Both the position numbers and the translations under genes were made by a program. The notes below the pieces were generated by a model. The model was not told the origin of the DNA. It made no database searches and saw nothing but the letters and a program-made list of their open reading frames with translations. From Pleurocapsa sp. PCC 7319 (GTDB lineage Bacteria > Cyanobacteriota > Cyanobacteriia > Cyanobacteriales > Xenococcaceae): a stretch of DNA of 64,000 nucleotides. Below, piece after piece: positions 26,016 through 34,315 of the stretch; position 1 is the first letter of the stretch, and each line of letters opens with the position of its first letter. Location: the NCBI RefSeq assembly GCF_000332195.1, contig NZ_KB235922.1, forward strand, positions 2,701,322 to 2,765,321, in the 5' to 3' direction.

Positions 26016-28961
26016 TCAGAGATATTGGAATACCAAGTCAAAATCGCAAGCAAAGCGATTTGCTTTGAGAATTTCTTTTTGTTCAGTTAGACTTAACCCC
26101 CAAGTAGAGCTATCCTCAAGCAAGCGTCGCATTTGTTGGGGTTGAGTGTATAACTTTACTATTGTCATTGCATATTCTTGCAGAAGTTTCTTCTCTTGAA
26201 CTGTAAAAGTTGGTCGGACAGCATTCAGCAGTTCAAGGCGATCGCTATCATCCTTAAAGGCTGTACTGAGATCGAGTTTCTTAACCAATTCCCATGCTTG
26301 AGACCAGTTTTGCTTGGATTTGTATTGAACAACGATGTGACAGAATCTGCGAAGTTCTGATTGAATTTCATTGTTATTTAATAAACAGTGTTGCTCGTAT
26401 AGTCCGAGATCGAGCAATTTTTCAGCTAAAGGAAAATTTTGCTTGAGACGATCATTTAACAGTTGGCTGAGGGATTTAGGGAGAAGTCGGCTCAACTGTG
26501 TAAATAGTAGTGGAATGTCTTGAGTCGGATCGATCGCTTCCAAGTCAATGCTAATATAATCCAGTACTAACTCAAAGTCACGGGCTTGATCGTTTACTCT
26601 TCTAAGAATGTCTTTTAGTTGAGTAGAGTCTAACTGCCAAGCTTTACAAGCTTGAAGCAAGCGTCGCGTTTGTGTAGGTTTGGTATAGAGATTATTAGCG
26701 ATTTCTATTGCTCGATCCAGCAACTCTATTTTTTCCTTTACCCCTAAATCTGGTCTACCTGGAGGCAGATTTAAATCAGTACCTATTGTCCAGCAGACGT
26801 ATTGTAGTTTCAACCAATCATGATATGTGAATTTCTGGGTGACATCAGGGTTAGTTACCAGAGTTCTCAAGTCATCATCAACTTGCTTGTGTTGATTCCA
26901 ATAATCGCACAGGCTATGGATCAGATTGCTATTAATCCAGTCCAAACGGTTGCTATCTCGCAAACAGCGTAATAAGGTGGTAGCATATTCTGGTCGAGTA
27001 ACGACGAATTGATCGAAATGCTCCCGTTGCGATCGTAACTGTTCCCATGCCGAACTGTTTTGACAAAATTCTCTCCTGAGATTCTCATCTTCGGCTATTA
27101 TTGGCAGCCAAGTTTCCAATACCTCAGCAGGCAATATTGTTCCGACTCTTTTATCGAGAAAAGCAGCAGAGTGTTGTTGATTTTCGTATAGAGCTTTAGC
27201 TAGTTCTTTCCAGTTGTCCCAGGTAATGCTTGGTTGCTGGAGTGCAATGAAAATATTGCTGAATTCAGGCTTTTTGCCCTCAAACCATGCACGGGTTTTT
27301 ACTAAAGTATTACCATTGAATTGGCTACCCGATTCCTGAGTCTGGTCAATCAGGGCTATTAGTAATTCCCGTCCATCTTCATAAGAAGGAGACCAAGTGT
27401 CAAGGACTGTTTGGTAAAACTTATCCTGTTCGGACTCTTCCATCCCTGTTAAATTTGCCAGTTGTGGCAGGTGTTTTAAAGCTGTATTCCGCTTTGTGAG
27501 TAAGGTATTAAGCAATTCTGCTGCTCGTGAATTCTTGGTTTGTAGCTGGCTATACAAATTGCTAGTGTGAATTTTAACAGCATCAAAATTAACTAATAGA
27601 AGTGCAAGTTTGCAGTTGAAGGAGTTATACAGGTCTTCAACTTTAATTTCACCAGCAAGGGAAGTATCTAACAACTCAAAGCGTGCAGTAATATTATCCT
27701 GAAAGATTTTGTTTGTCACAAAATGAGTAGCAAGATTCCAAGCTTTTTGGAAGTCTTTCTGAGATTTATCAGCAACTACACTCTGACAAAGCGCGATCGA
27801 CTCCCGCACAAATTCATTGTCTTCAGTTTCATAAGGTAGCTGTTCTAATAACTTCTGCTTTAATAACAATATCTCAGCTAGGTGCAAATTATCTCGGAGT
27901 TCTTTCAAAAACTGGATTTGCTTGGTGCTTGAAAGAGACTTCCACACCTGCTGAAATATCTGGGGGAACTCCTTAATGAGACGGATAATGATGTTGGCAG
28001 TAGCAGGATCTTCTAGTGTGACGTTATTATCCTCAATGGAATCTAGTTGCTTGAGTAGTCGTGGAATTATGTCTATATCTGGGATATTCAGGATAGCTTG
28101 AAGTAGAGTGACGTAATCAGACTTAAATGTAGTATCTCTGTTAAACTGCCCCTCAAACTTTTTACTACCGTAATTGAGTCGAATAAGCTTATCAACAAGT
28201 TTACCCCTAGAGGAATTATTAGCTTTAATAAGCAATTTCGCCCAATTGCAATATTCCTCGTCGAGTATACCTCGCGCAATTGAGACTTTGCTACGCACCG
28301 AAGCAGGGAGCAATAGCAACAGACTCTCAACAAAATCTATCCTGTTATTGTCTGTTAAAAGTAAACGCTTATCATTGTTCAAGACAGCCAAAGCCAAGAG
28401 AAGTAATGGCTGACCTTCATTATTAGTATCATTAAGGTAGCACTTTATCTTATTGACTTCTTCTTGATTTAACTCCGTTGGCAATGGCTCATTGAGAGGT
28501 TCAATTGGTGGAGATGATAGGTCAGCCTCAAATTTAGAAAAGAGTCGAATAGGTTGAGTATTCATCCAATTCAATAATTGAAATGTCCGACCCTGTAATT
28601 GCTTAGTTACCGAATCTATTGGGATAATAATATAGTGACGTTGCCTAAATGTTCTTCCGCCACTTGTGGCTTCTATTTTACTTTCATCAACAGCAGTTTC
28701 AACCTTCACTAACACCAGATTTTTATTTCCTTCTTCCAAGAAGATGCCTATCGCCTCCGCATTCTTTTCAGGGGGTCTCGAACCCCAGAAGCGATAGGTT
28801 TCCACCATAGTTCCAAGATGTTCTTCATTCGTTAAATCAGTACTACGAGCAACTAGGCGATAACCAGAATCTGTTTCTGTGACGAATTTGCCATAGACAA
28901 AAGAATTATACACTGACGCTAAATTCATGTTAGGTATATAAATGTAATTTTGGGTTTGCAT
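26016..28961 (-). CDS. Large GTPase-associated protein (GAP1-like), third gene of GTPase operon
   Basis: The ATG at 28961 gives 981 residues (MQTQNYIYIPNMNLASVYNS); a GTG nine codons upstream is possible. The first ~160 residues look like a compact mixed alpha/beta domain (GYRLVARSTDL, FRQRHYIIIPIDSV). The remaining ~800 are nearly all helix, with repeated leucine-rich helical pairs and two similar blocks around AWNLATHFVTNKIF and AWELVKKLDLSTAF. No enzymatic motif or signal peptide is seen. The neighbours are a small P-loop GTPase and a dynamin-like GTPase on the same strand. This makes it similar to the large partner protein (GAP1) of GTPase-centred conflict systems described by Aravind and colleagues; the assignment is inferred from layout. 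Confidence 0.55.
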   Translation of the reverse strand: MQTQNYIYIPNMNLASVYNSFVYGKFVTETDSGYRLVARSTDLTNEEHLGTMVETYRFWGSRPPEKNAEAIGIFLEEGNKNLVLVKVETAVDESKIEATSGGRTFRQRHYIIIPIDSVTKQLQGRTFQLLNWMNTQPIRLFSKFEADLSSPPIEPLNEPLPTELNQEEVNKIKCYLNDTNNEGQPLLLLALAVLNNDKRLLLTDNNRIDFVESLLLLLPASVRSKVSIARGILDEEYCNWAKLLIKANNSSRGKLVDKLIRLNYGSKKFEGQFNRDTTFKSDYVTLLQAILNIPDIDIIPRLLKQLDSIEDNNVTLEDPATANIIIRLIKEFPQIFQQVWKSLSSTKQIQFLKELRDNLHLAEILLLKQKLLEQLPYETEDNEFVRESIALCQSVVADKSQKDFQKAWNLATHFVTNKIFQDNITARFELLDTSLAGEIKVEDLYNSFNCKLALLLVNFDAVKIHTSNLYSQLQTKNSRAAELLNTLLTKRNTALKHLPQLANLTGMEESEQDKFYQTVLDTWSPSYEDGRELLIALIDQTQESGSQFNGNTLVKTRAWFEGKKPEFSNIFIALQQPSITWDNWKELAKALYENQQHSAAFLDKRVGTILPAEVLETWLPIIAEDENLRREFCQNSSAWEQLRSQREHFDQFVVTRPEYATTLLRCLRDSNRLDWINSNLIHSLCDYWNQHKQVDDDLRTLVTNPDVTQKFTYHDWLKLQYVCWTIGTDLNLPPGRPDLGVKEKIELLDRAIEIANNLYTKPTQTRRLLQACKAWQLDSTQLKDILRRVNDQARDFELVLDYISIDLEAIDPTQDIPLLFTQLSRLLPKSLSQLLNDRLKQNFPLAEKLLDLGLYEQHCLLNNNEIQSELRRFCHIVVQYKSKQNWSQAWELVKKLDLSTAFKDDSDRLELLNAVRPTFTVQEKKLLQEYAMTIVKLYTQPQQMRRLLEDSSTWGLSLTEQKEILKANRFACDFDLVFQYL

Positions 28962-29145
28962 TGTATAGTCATTCCAATTAATTCCCACAGGTTGATCTGT
29001 ACTAGAAGTAACGAGTAACGAGTAGTAAGAATAAACATTCCTCTGTTTCCTATTTAGAACGACTATATGTCTTGAAAATGATAAGTGAGGAGAGGATTTT
29101 TATATTTTGAAACATCCCCTGAACCCTATACTCACCCTGAAATCA

Positions 29146-30285
29146 TCAGTTTTGTTTTGGTGAATTACTAGTGTTAGGACGGGAAGGTGGATGATTTTGG
29201 ATTCTCTGAATTAACCACTCAACTGGTTCGAGCACATTATATGAGTTTAATGTCACATCTGACTTGATAGTCGGTTGGCATTTTGAAGACGAACTACTAG
29301 GATTTGTATTGATTGGTTGTGAGGGTGTATCGTCATCAAAGTCATATCCTTTCTTCAACTGTTGATTGGATTTACTCTTTTCTTGTGAATTGGAATTGCT
29401 CGTTTGTGCTGGTTCAATTACAGATACTTGCGACTTGCCATCTTTGTCTTGATAACGACCTATAGATGATACAGAAAAAAATTCGCAACGGTTTTCTTTG
29501 CTTGGCTTATTTTTTCCTGTTTCTCTATCTAACTCTAACCGACAGAAGTTTTGAAGACGCTGCAACTCCCAACCCATCACATTTTCAGCTAACTTATCAG
29601 ATTCATCCCCCTTATTCCAAAGCTCTTCACGATCGAACTTGGTCACACAAAATGCCATGTATTGCTCTAGCAGATTGGACTCGCTTCGAGGGCGTCGAGA
29701 GCGAGATCGCTCTTGAAATTCTTGAAATAACTTTCTCAACAGAGTTGAGTACGTCTTATTATCTTTCTTGCTTCTTATGGGGTCAAGCAAAAAGATAATT
29801 CCATCACAAGCAATCAAATAGTCCACGATATCCTTTTCCCTAGACTCCTCGTCTTCAATAACTTTGCCTTTGGTATCCTGGATATTTTCATAAAATTCCC
29901 CAGGGGCATCGATAAAGTTAAGTATGATTTCGGAATTAGCAACACGTGGAGACTTAGGTCTGAGTATGTAACTGTAAATCTCTAACTCTCCTGGTTCAGT
30001 AGGCTCTGGGAATTTTCGTTCTTCCTTGATAGTGTCAAGATTGTATTCCAAAAATGAACGTGCATTTGGGTTAACTTCAACCCACCAATTGCCTGATAGT
30101 TCTAGAGCATCGTAAAGCATTGTCAGGTAAGTAGTTTTACCTGCCCCTGTAGTTCCCCAAATTCCTAAACGTATATTTCTAGGAGAAGCTTGTAAGTTTT
30201 CCTTAAACTCATTAAACTTCTCAGTGAAAATCTTCGTGTAGCTTTGTAGACGATTGCTGAAGTCCGACCAGTTAGGACTAGTCAT
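29146..30285 (-). CDS. P-loop GTPase, second gene of GTPase operon (DO-GTPase-like)
   Basis: A 379-residue protein with a strong ribosome binding site (GGAGG nine bases before the ATG). G1/Walker A is GTTGAGKTT (44-52), G3 is FIDAPGE (D126), and G4 is VTKFD (214-218, a TKxD form). Residues about 280-345 are a Ser/Asn/Pro-rich disordered linker. The C-terminal tail has PVEWLIQRIQNH. The DAPGE form and TKxD resemble the DO-GTPases described in bacterial conflict systems; that family name is inference. It lies 157 bp after the dynamin-like gene and about 180 bp before the GAP1-like gene. Confidence 0.75.
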   Translation of the reverse strand: MTSPNWSDFSNRLQSYTKIFTEKFNEFKENLQASPRNIRLGIWGTTGAGKTTYLTMLYDALELSGNWWVEVNPNARSFLEYNLDTIKEERKFPEPTEPGELEIYSYILRPKSPRVANSEIILNFIDAPGEFYENIQDTKGKVIEDEESREKDIVDYLIACDGIIFLLDPIRSKKDNKTYSTLLRKLFQEFQERSRSRRPRSESNLLEQYMAFCVTKFDREELWNKGDESDKLAENVMGWELQRLQNFCRLELDRETGKNKPSKENRCEFFSVSSIGRYQDKDGKSQVSVIEPAQTSNSNSQEKSKSNQQLKKGYDFDDDTPSQPINTNPSSSSSKCQPTIKSDVTLNSYNVLEPVEWLIQRIQNHPPSRPNTSNSPKQN

Positions 30286-30359
30286 GAAGGTTCCTCCATA
30301 TTTATCATTAATAACTGCTTTGTTGTATTTTTAACTGCACCTGATTAGATTTTGAGTGA

Positions 30360-30403
30360 AGTGAAGCATCTGTGTTGTTGAAATCTTCTTGAGATGCTTC
30401 ACT
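30360..30403. repeat. Inverted repeat between GTPase genes
   Basis: AGTGAAGCATCT (30360-30371) is complementary to AGATGCTTCACT (30392-30403), a perfect 12-bp stem with a 20-base loop, in the 157-bp gap between the dynamin-like and the small GTPase genes. It could stabilise or partly terminate the upstream message. Confidence 0.7.
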
Positions 30404-30442
30404 TTGTCGAGCATGACAGCCACTACTCAGTGAAATGTAATA

Positions 30443-33166
30443 TCACTCCTTAATACTCGATAAAATAGAGATTTTATTCTTTAGTGAAACCTCGTACTCC
30501 CAATTTGGATCGGAAATAAGTATTTCAGATAGCCAAACAGGAACTGGACTATCACTATCATTGTTTATAAGGTTTGGAATCTGATTATCCATTTCGGTAA
30601 ACACATCGTCAATATATTTAAATAACTTACGCTCAACCACAATCATTTCGTATCGATAAAGATTCAAAAGACTGGAAACACAATATTCAGAGACGAAATT
30701 CTCGTATAACTTCCTCGCTTCAGTAATAAAATTGTCAAACTTATCGGGAGACAAATTCTCGTTGCGCATATCTTCGGACTTAAAAATGTTAAAGAGTTGT
30801 TCCTTCTCTGGTTTGTTATTTTGAAGAGCAGAAAAATGATTCTCTCGATTGGTCATTGTTATCATGGCAATACGCTCGGCGATTTGAGCCATTGTGCGGT
30901 TCATATCATCAATAAACCTTTGAATTTTTGCTTCTATTTCTACAATTTCCTTAAAGCCGAAGCAATGATTAACAATTTTCTGAACTACTTCGAACTTTTG
31001 AAATGCTTCCCCATACAAACTAGACAAATATATTGCTAGCTTTGGTATACGTTGATTGAGATTTTCCCAAAGCTCAACTTGGGCATCACTTAGCACAGGT
31101 TCAATTAGGGGTTTGCCAAACTTTTCAATTTCTAGAATATCGTTGCCAGTCTTAAAGTGTTTCTTCCAAATATGGGGCATCTTCTCCCTTAGCTTGTCAT
31201 CTGCTTCATCACAAATTTTGTTGGCTTTATTTTGTAGTTCTATGCTAATTTCCTCAAATTTTTTGAGTATTTCTTTTCGGAAATCCAACAACTTCTTCTC
31301 AAGAACCTTTCTTTTGTCTTGGATCTGAATTTCTATGTTCTTCTGAGAAGCATATTGTCCTTGGTTATCAATCACTCTTCTGTATTCACTGTCATACCAA
31401 CTGTGGAGTGGGTTGATAATGCTATTTAAAGCCTGCTTACCATCACGAATTTGTCCTTCAATGCGTTTATCGCGAGCAAACTTAGTTAACTCTTCTACCA
31501 GCTTCGGGACTCGACTTGCTTTAAGCACTTCCTCATCACCCCCAAACTTATCATTGAGGCTTTTGTAAAAATCACGATAGGGAGCAATCGACTCTCCCTT
31601 GAGCTTCTTCTGAGCACAGTACGCTCCCAATGCGGATGTCATGAAATATGGGTTGTTACCTCCCCGCTTGCTTAACTCCGAGGAATTTGCATAAGCAGGT
31701 AGGAGTTCGATTAATTTCTCTAACTCTCCTCGTACCTCAGGCGGTACCTCGTCAGTTGGGATTTTGTCAAAGGCGTTTAGCACAAGAAAAATACGTTCGC
31801 CCGATCTCTCCATTCCTTCAGGGCTTATGTATTTGCGTACTTTTTTGAACAAATCCTCAGCACCGTGACCACGAATACGTGATGGACTCGTAATGAAAAT
31901 GACTGCGTCAGCATCTTTAATTCTTTCACTAATAATTATGTCGTGTAATAGGGTGCCACCGAGTCCAGGTAAATCAACCAAGCATACATTACCAGGTAAT
32001 TGCAGTGTCTGCGAGTCATTAGAGTTTTTATTCGACTCAAGATGATATGTTACGGACTTCACTAAGCCGATCCTGCGCTGTTTAATGTCTTTATTGAGAT
32101 TGCTGTTCTCATCAATAAGCTCCATCAATTCATTGCGATCGTTGTCATTGCTAAGTGAGAAGTTAGTTTTTAGAGTGTTCTGGGCATTACGAAAATACTG
32201 CTCACCCAGATCGATAAACATCTGGGTTAAGTCTTTAAATTCTTGTCGAGTTTCTTCTTGTTGAGCTTCATGATCATTACCAGGATAATCTAACGATTTT
32301 AATGCTTCTAATGCTTCTTTAAGTTTGTCATCAATTTCACCTTTAAATTGTGATTCATCAAATCCATATCGTTGAAAAAAATTCTTAGAAATTAATTGGA
32401 ATATATTGTCTCGATCGCGATATGTAACAACTGCTCTTTCTTTGTCATTCTCCGAGACATCAAGAAATATTTCTAAAGCTACACCTGTTACAGCACTACC
32501 CTCTTTTGTTGGTAATAGCTCGCGCCCTAGCATGGCATTCAACATCGTACTTTTTCCTGCACCACTAATACCAGCCACAGCAATACGGTACGGTTGTTTA
32601 TAGTTAAATGCTTTTCTGGCACGAGCTAATAGATCTTCATAACCATTAAGGTCTTCAGGATATTCAGCAAAAAAGCTTTCTAGTACTCCTAACCTCTTAA
32701 GATGCTTAAGATATTCTTGTGCTTCCTCGTCGGTAGCATCAGGTAAGTATTTCTTAATCTCGTCAATATTCACCATCTTCTTACTCCATATATTGATTAA
32801 AGACTTAAGTTCTGAAATTTGAGGTTTCAATTCGTCTACGGCTGCAAACTTATCAAGTACACGAGCCATACTTGGTAGTGGATGCTCTTTTGCTTCTGAT
32901 GCCAATTCTTCGACAGTTCGATTAAATTCAGTATTATTTTGTCTTTCTGACTTTACTTCCTGAAATAATTGCCCATAATCCAAAGCTTCTACAGGTTCTT
33001 GTCTAATAGCAATTGCAGTATTTGGAGAGTGTTGTTCGAGGGTTTCTAAAAATCTCTCAAGAATTGTATCTCCTGCCCATTCTCCTATTCTTACTTCCAA
33101 TCTCGACAAGGTGCTTCTCGCGATCGCAGAAATAACAGCTAAAAGTGTTTGTGTTACAAAGTCCAT
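30443..33166 (-). CDS. Dynamin-like large GTPase, first gene of GTPase operon
   Basis: A 907-residue protein with GGGAGA eight to thirteen bases before the ATG. Residues 1-190 are a helical N-terminal extension, followed by a dynamin-type GTPase: G1 VAGISGAGKST (199-207 core), G2 threonine in SAVTGVA (227), G3 VDLPGLGG (398-404), G4 LNAFDKIP (464-469). After the GTPase come ~350 residues of long helices with coiled-coil character (KKLLDFRKEILKKFEEISIE), as in the stalk of bacterial dynamin-like proteins. No transmembrane segment is obvious. It is the promoter-proximal gene of the three-gene set. Bacterial dynamins act on membranes, and some protect against phage. Confidence 0.85.
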   Translation of the reverse strand: MDFVTQTLLAVISAIARSTLSRLEVRIGEWAGDTILERFLETLEQHSPNTAIAIRQEPVEALDYGQLFQEVKSERQNNTEFNRTVEELASEAKEHPLPSMARVLDKFAAVDELKPQISELKSLINIWSKKMVNIDEIKKYLPDATDEEAQEYLKHLKRLGVLESFFAEYPEDLNGYEDLLARARKAFNYKQPYRIAVAGISGAGKSTMLNAMLGRELLPTKEGSAVTGVALEIFLDVSENDKERAVVTYRDRDNIFQLISKNFFQRYGFDESQFKGEIDDKLKEALEALKSLDYPGNDHEAQQEETRQEFKDLTQMFIDLGEQYFRNAQNTLKTNFSLSNDNDRNELMELIDENSNLNKDIKQRRIGLVKSVTYHLESNKNSNDSQTLQLPGNVCLVDLPGLGGTLLHDIIISERIKDADAVIFITSPSRIRGHGAEDLFKKVRKYISPEGMERSGERIFLVLNAFDKIPTDEVPPEVRGELEKLIELLPAYANSSELSKRGGNNPYFMTSALGAYCAQKKLKGESIAPYRDFYKSLNDKFGGDEEVLKASRVPKLVEELTKFARDKRIEGQIRDGKQALNSIINPLHSWYDSEYRRVIDNQGQYASQKNIEIQIQDKRKVLEKKLLDFRKEILKKFEEISIELQNKANKICDEADDKLREKMPHIWKKHFKTGNDILEIEKFGKPLIEPVLSDAQVELWENLNQRIPKLAIYLSSLYGEAFQKFEVVQKIVNHCFGFKEIVEIEAKIQRFIDDMNRTMAQIAERIAMITMTNRENHFSALQNNKPEKEQLFNIFKSEDMRNENLSPDKFDNFITEARKLYENFVSEYCVSSLLNLYRYEMIVVERKLFKYIDDVFTEMDNQIPNLINNDSDSPVPVWLSEILISDPNWEYEVSLKNKISILSSIKE

Positions 33167-33758
33167 CGATTATCTCCCAATAATAAGTAGCAGTGAGTTG
33201 ATTTGGTTCTGTTTCAAAAAGTTTTAACTGACAGAATTTGCGTAAATAAAGGAAAAACAAGGGTCTAAGCCATCTTCACTTTGAGAGTATTCAGAGGATG
33301 TACCAAAAAATATAATTAATCACTTAAGATATAGTGATCGCTGGTAAAAATTCATGAAAAAATGGACATATGAGATAGCTTTTGACCAGAGATTTCTATC
33401 TTGGTGAGGGTTTTGACTTTTCGTACATCCTCTAACCTTGGTTTTCCTATTTACTGTCTTTATCGTAGAGATTCAAATAAGGAAAAACATCTGACAAACG
33501 TCTTGAAACTCTCCTCAACGAAAGTGATAACTATCCTCTGACTTTCGCCGACTTAATCAGGTATTTCTCTCTATAACTAAAGTTCTATACCCGAAATAAT
33601 TATTGTGTACATTTATTCACTATTAATTTATTAATAAAGCAGAGAATATTAGCTTGATATATATTTGAAATTAACTGAATAATCTATTATTTGATGTTGA
33701 CTTGAATAGGTAAGTTATTTGTGATAGTTTAAGCACTGCTGAATCAAAATGATTATTA
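33167..33758. promoter_or_regulatory. Divergent intergenic region upstream of the GTPase operon and CAP gene
   Basis: No gene is seen in these ~590 bp. An 11-bp inverted repeat AGAGGATGTAC (33293-33303, complement at 33423-33433) borders a 141-bp block whose arms stay partly complementary for about 22 bp, so it may be a decayed MITE. The rest is AT-rich and should contain the two divergent promoters. Confidence 0.45.
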
Positions 33759-34190
33759 ATGTCTTCTGATCAATTCGACCAAAGAATACTTGAATTAGTC
33801 AACATTGAACGGGCAAATGTAGGACTAGATTCTTTATCAATAGATAGCCAGTTAGATCAGGCAGCTAATTTACATACAGACGAGATGGTACGAGCAGATC
33901 AAATGTCTCATCAACTTCCTGGAGAAGCAAGCCTAGGCGATCGCGTTAGTGCAACAGGTTATGATTGGACGAGATTAGGAGAAAATGTAGCAGCAGGGTA
34001 TACCACTCCCGAAGCAGTAGTGGAAGGATGGATGAGTAGTACTGGTCATAGAGAAAATATTCTTAACCCCGAATTTACTCATCTAGGTGTGGGCTATGAA
34101 GATGCTCCTGACGATATAACAGGAACTCCCGAAAATCCAGACTTCGATGTTTACTGGACTCAAGTATTCGGTACGGAGGGTTTTAGTTAG
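33759..34190 (+). CDS. CAP/SCP-domain protein
   Basis: A 143-residue single-domain protein with the CAP signatures LVNIERANVGLDSLSI, HTDEMVRADQMSHQ, YDWTRLGENVAAGY and WMSSTGHRENILNPEFTHLG. The histidine and glutamate residues of the CAP cavity (SH, GEN, GHRENI) are present. No signal peptide is visible. In cyanobacteria such domains occur in secreted calcium-binding proteins, so export by another route is possible. It is transcribed away from the GTPase operon, with its own promoter. Confidence 0.85.
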   Translation: MSSDQFDQRILELVNIERANVGLDSLSIDSQLDQAANLHTDEMVRADQMSHQLPGEASLGDRVSATGYDWTRLGENVAAGYTTPEAVVEGWMSSTGHRENILNPEFTHLGVGYEDAPDDITGTPENPDFDVYWTQVFGTEGFS

Positions 34191-34315
34191 TAGTTAAAGA
34201 TCTTAGCTATCAGCTATGAGCTATTAGGTATTAAATAATTACAGAGACTTAAACGATCGAGAATTTAAATTTCAGCTTAAGATTTTATGGATTCAATAAT
34301 CCCTCTCGATTTCAT

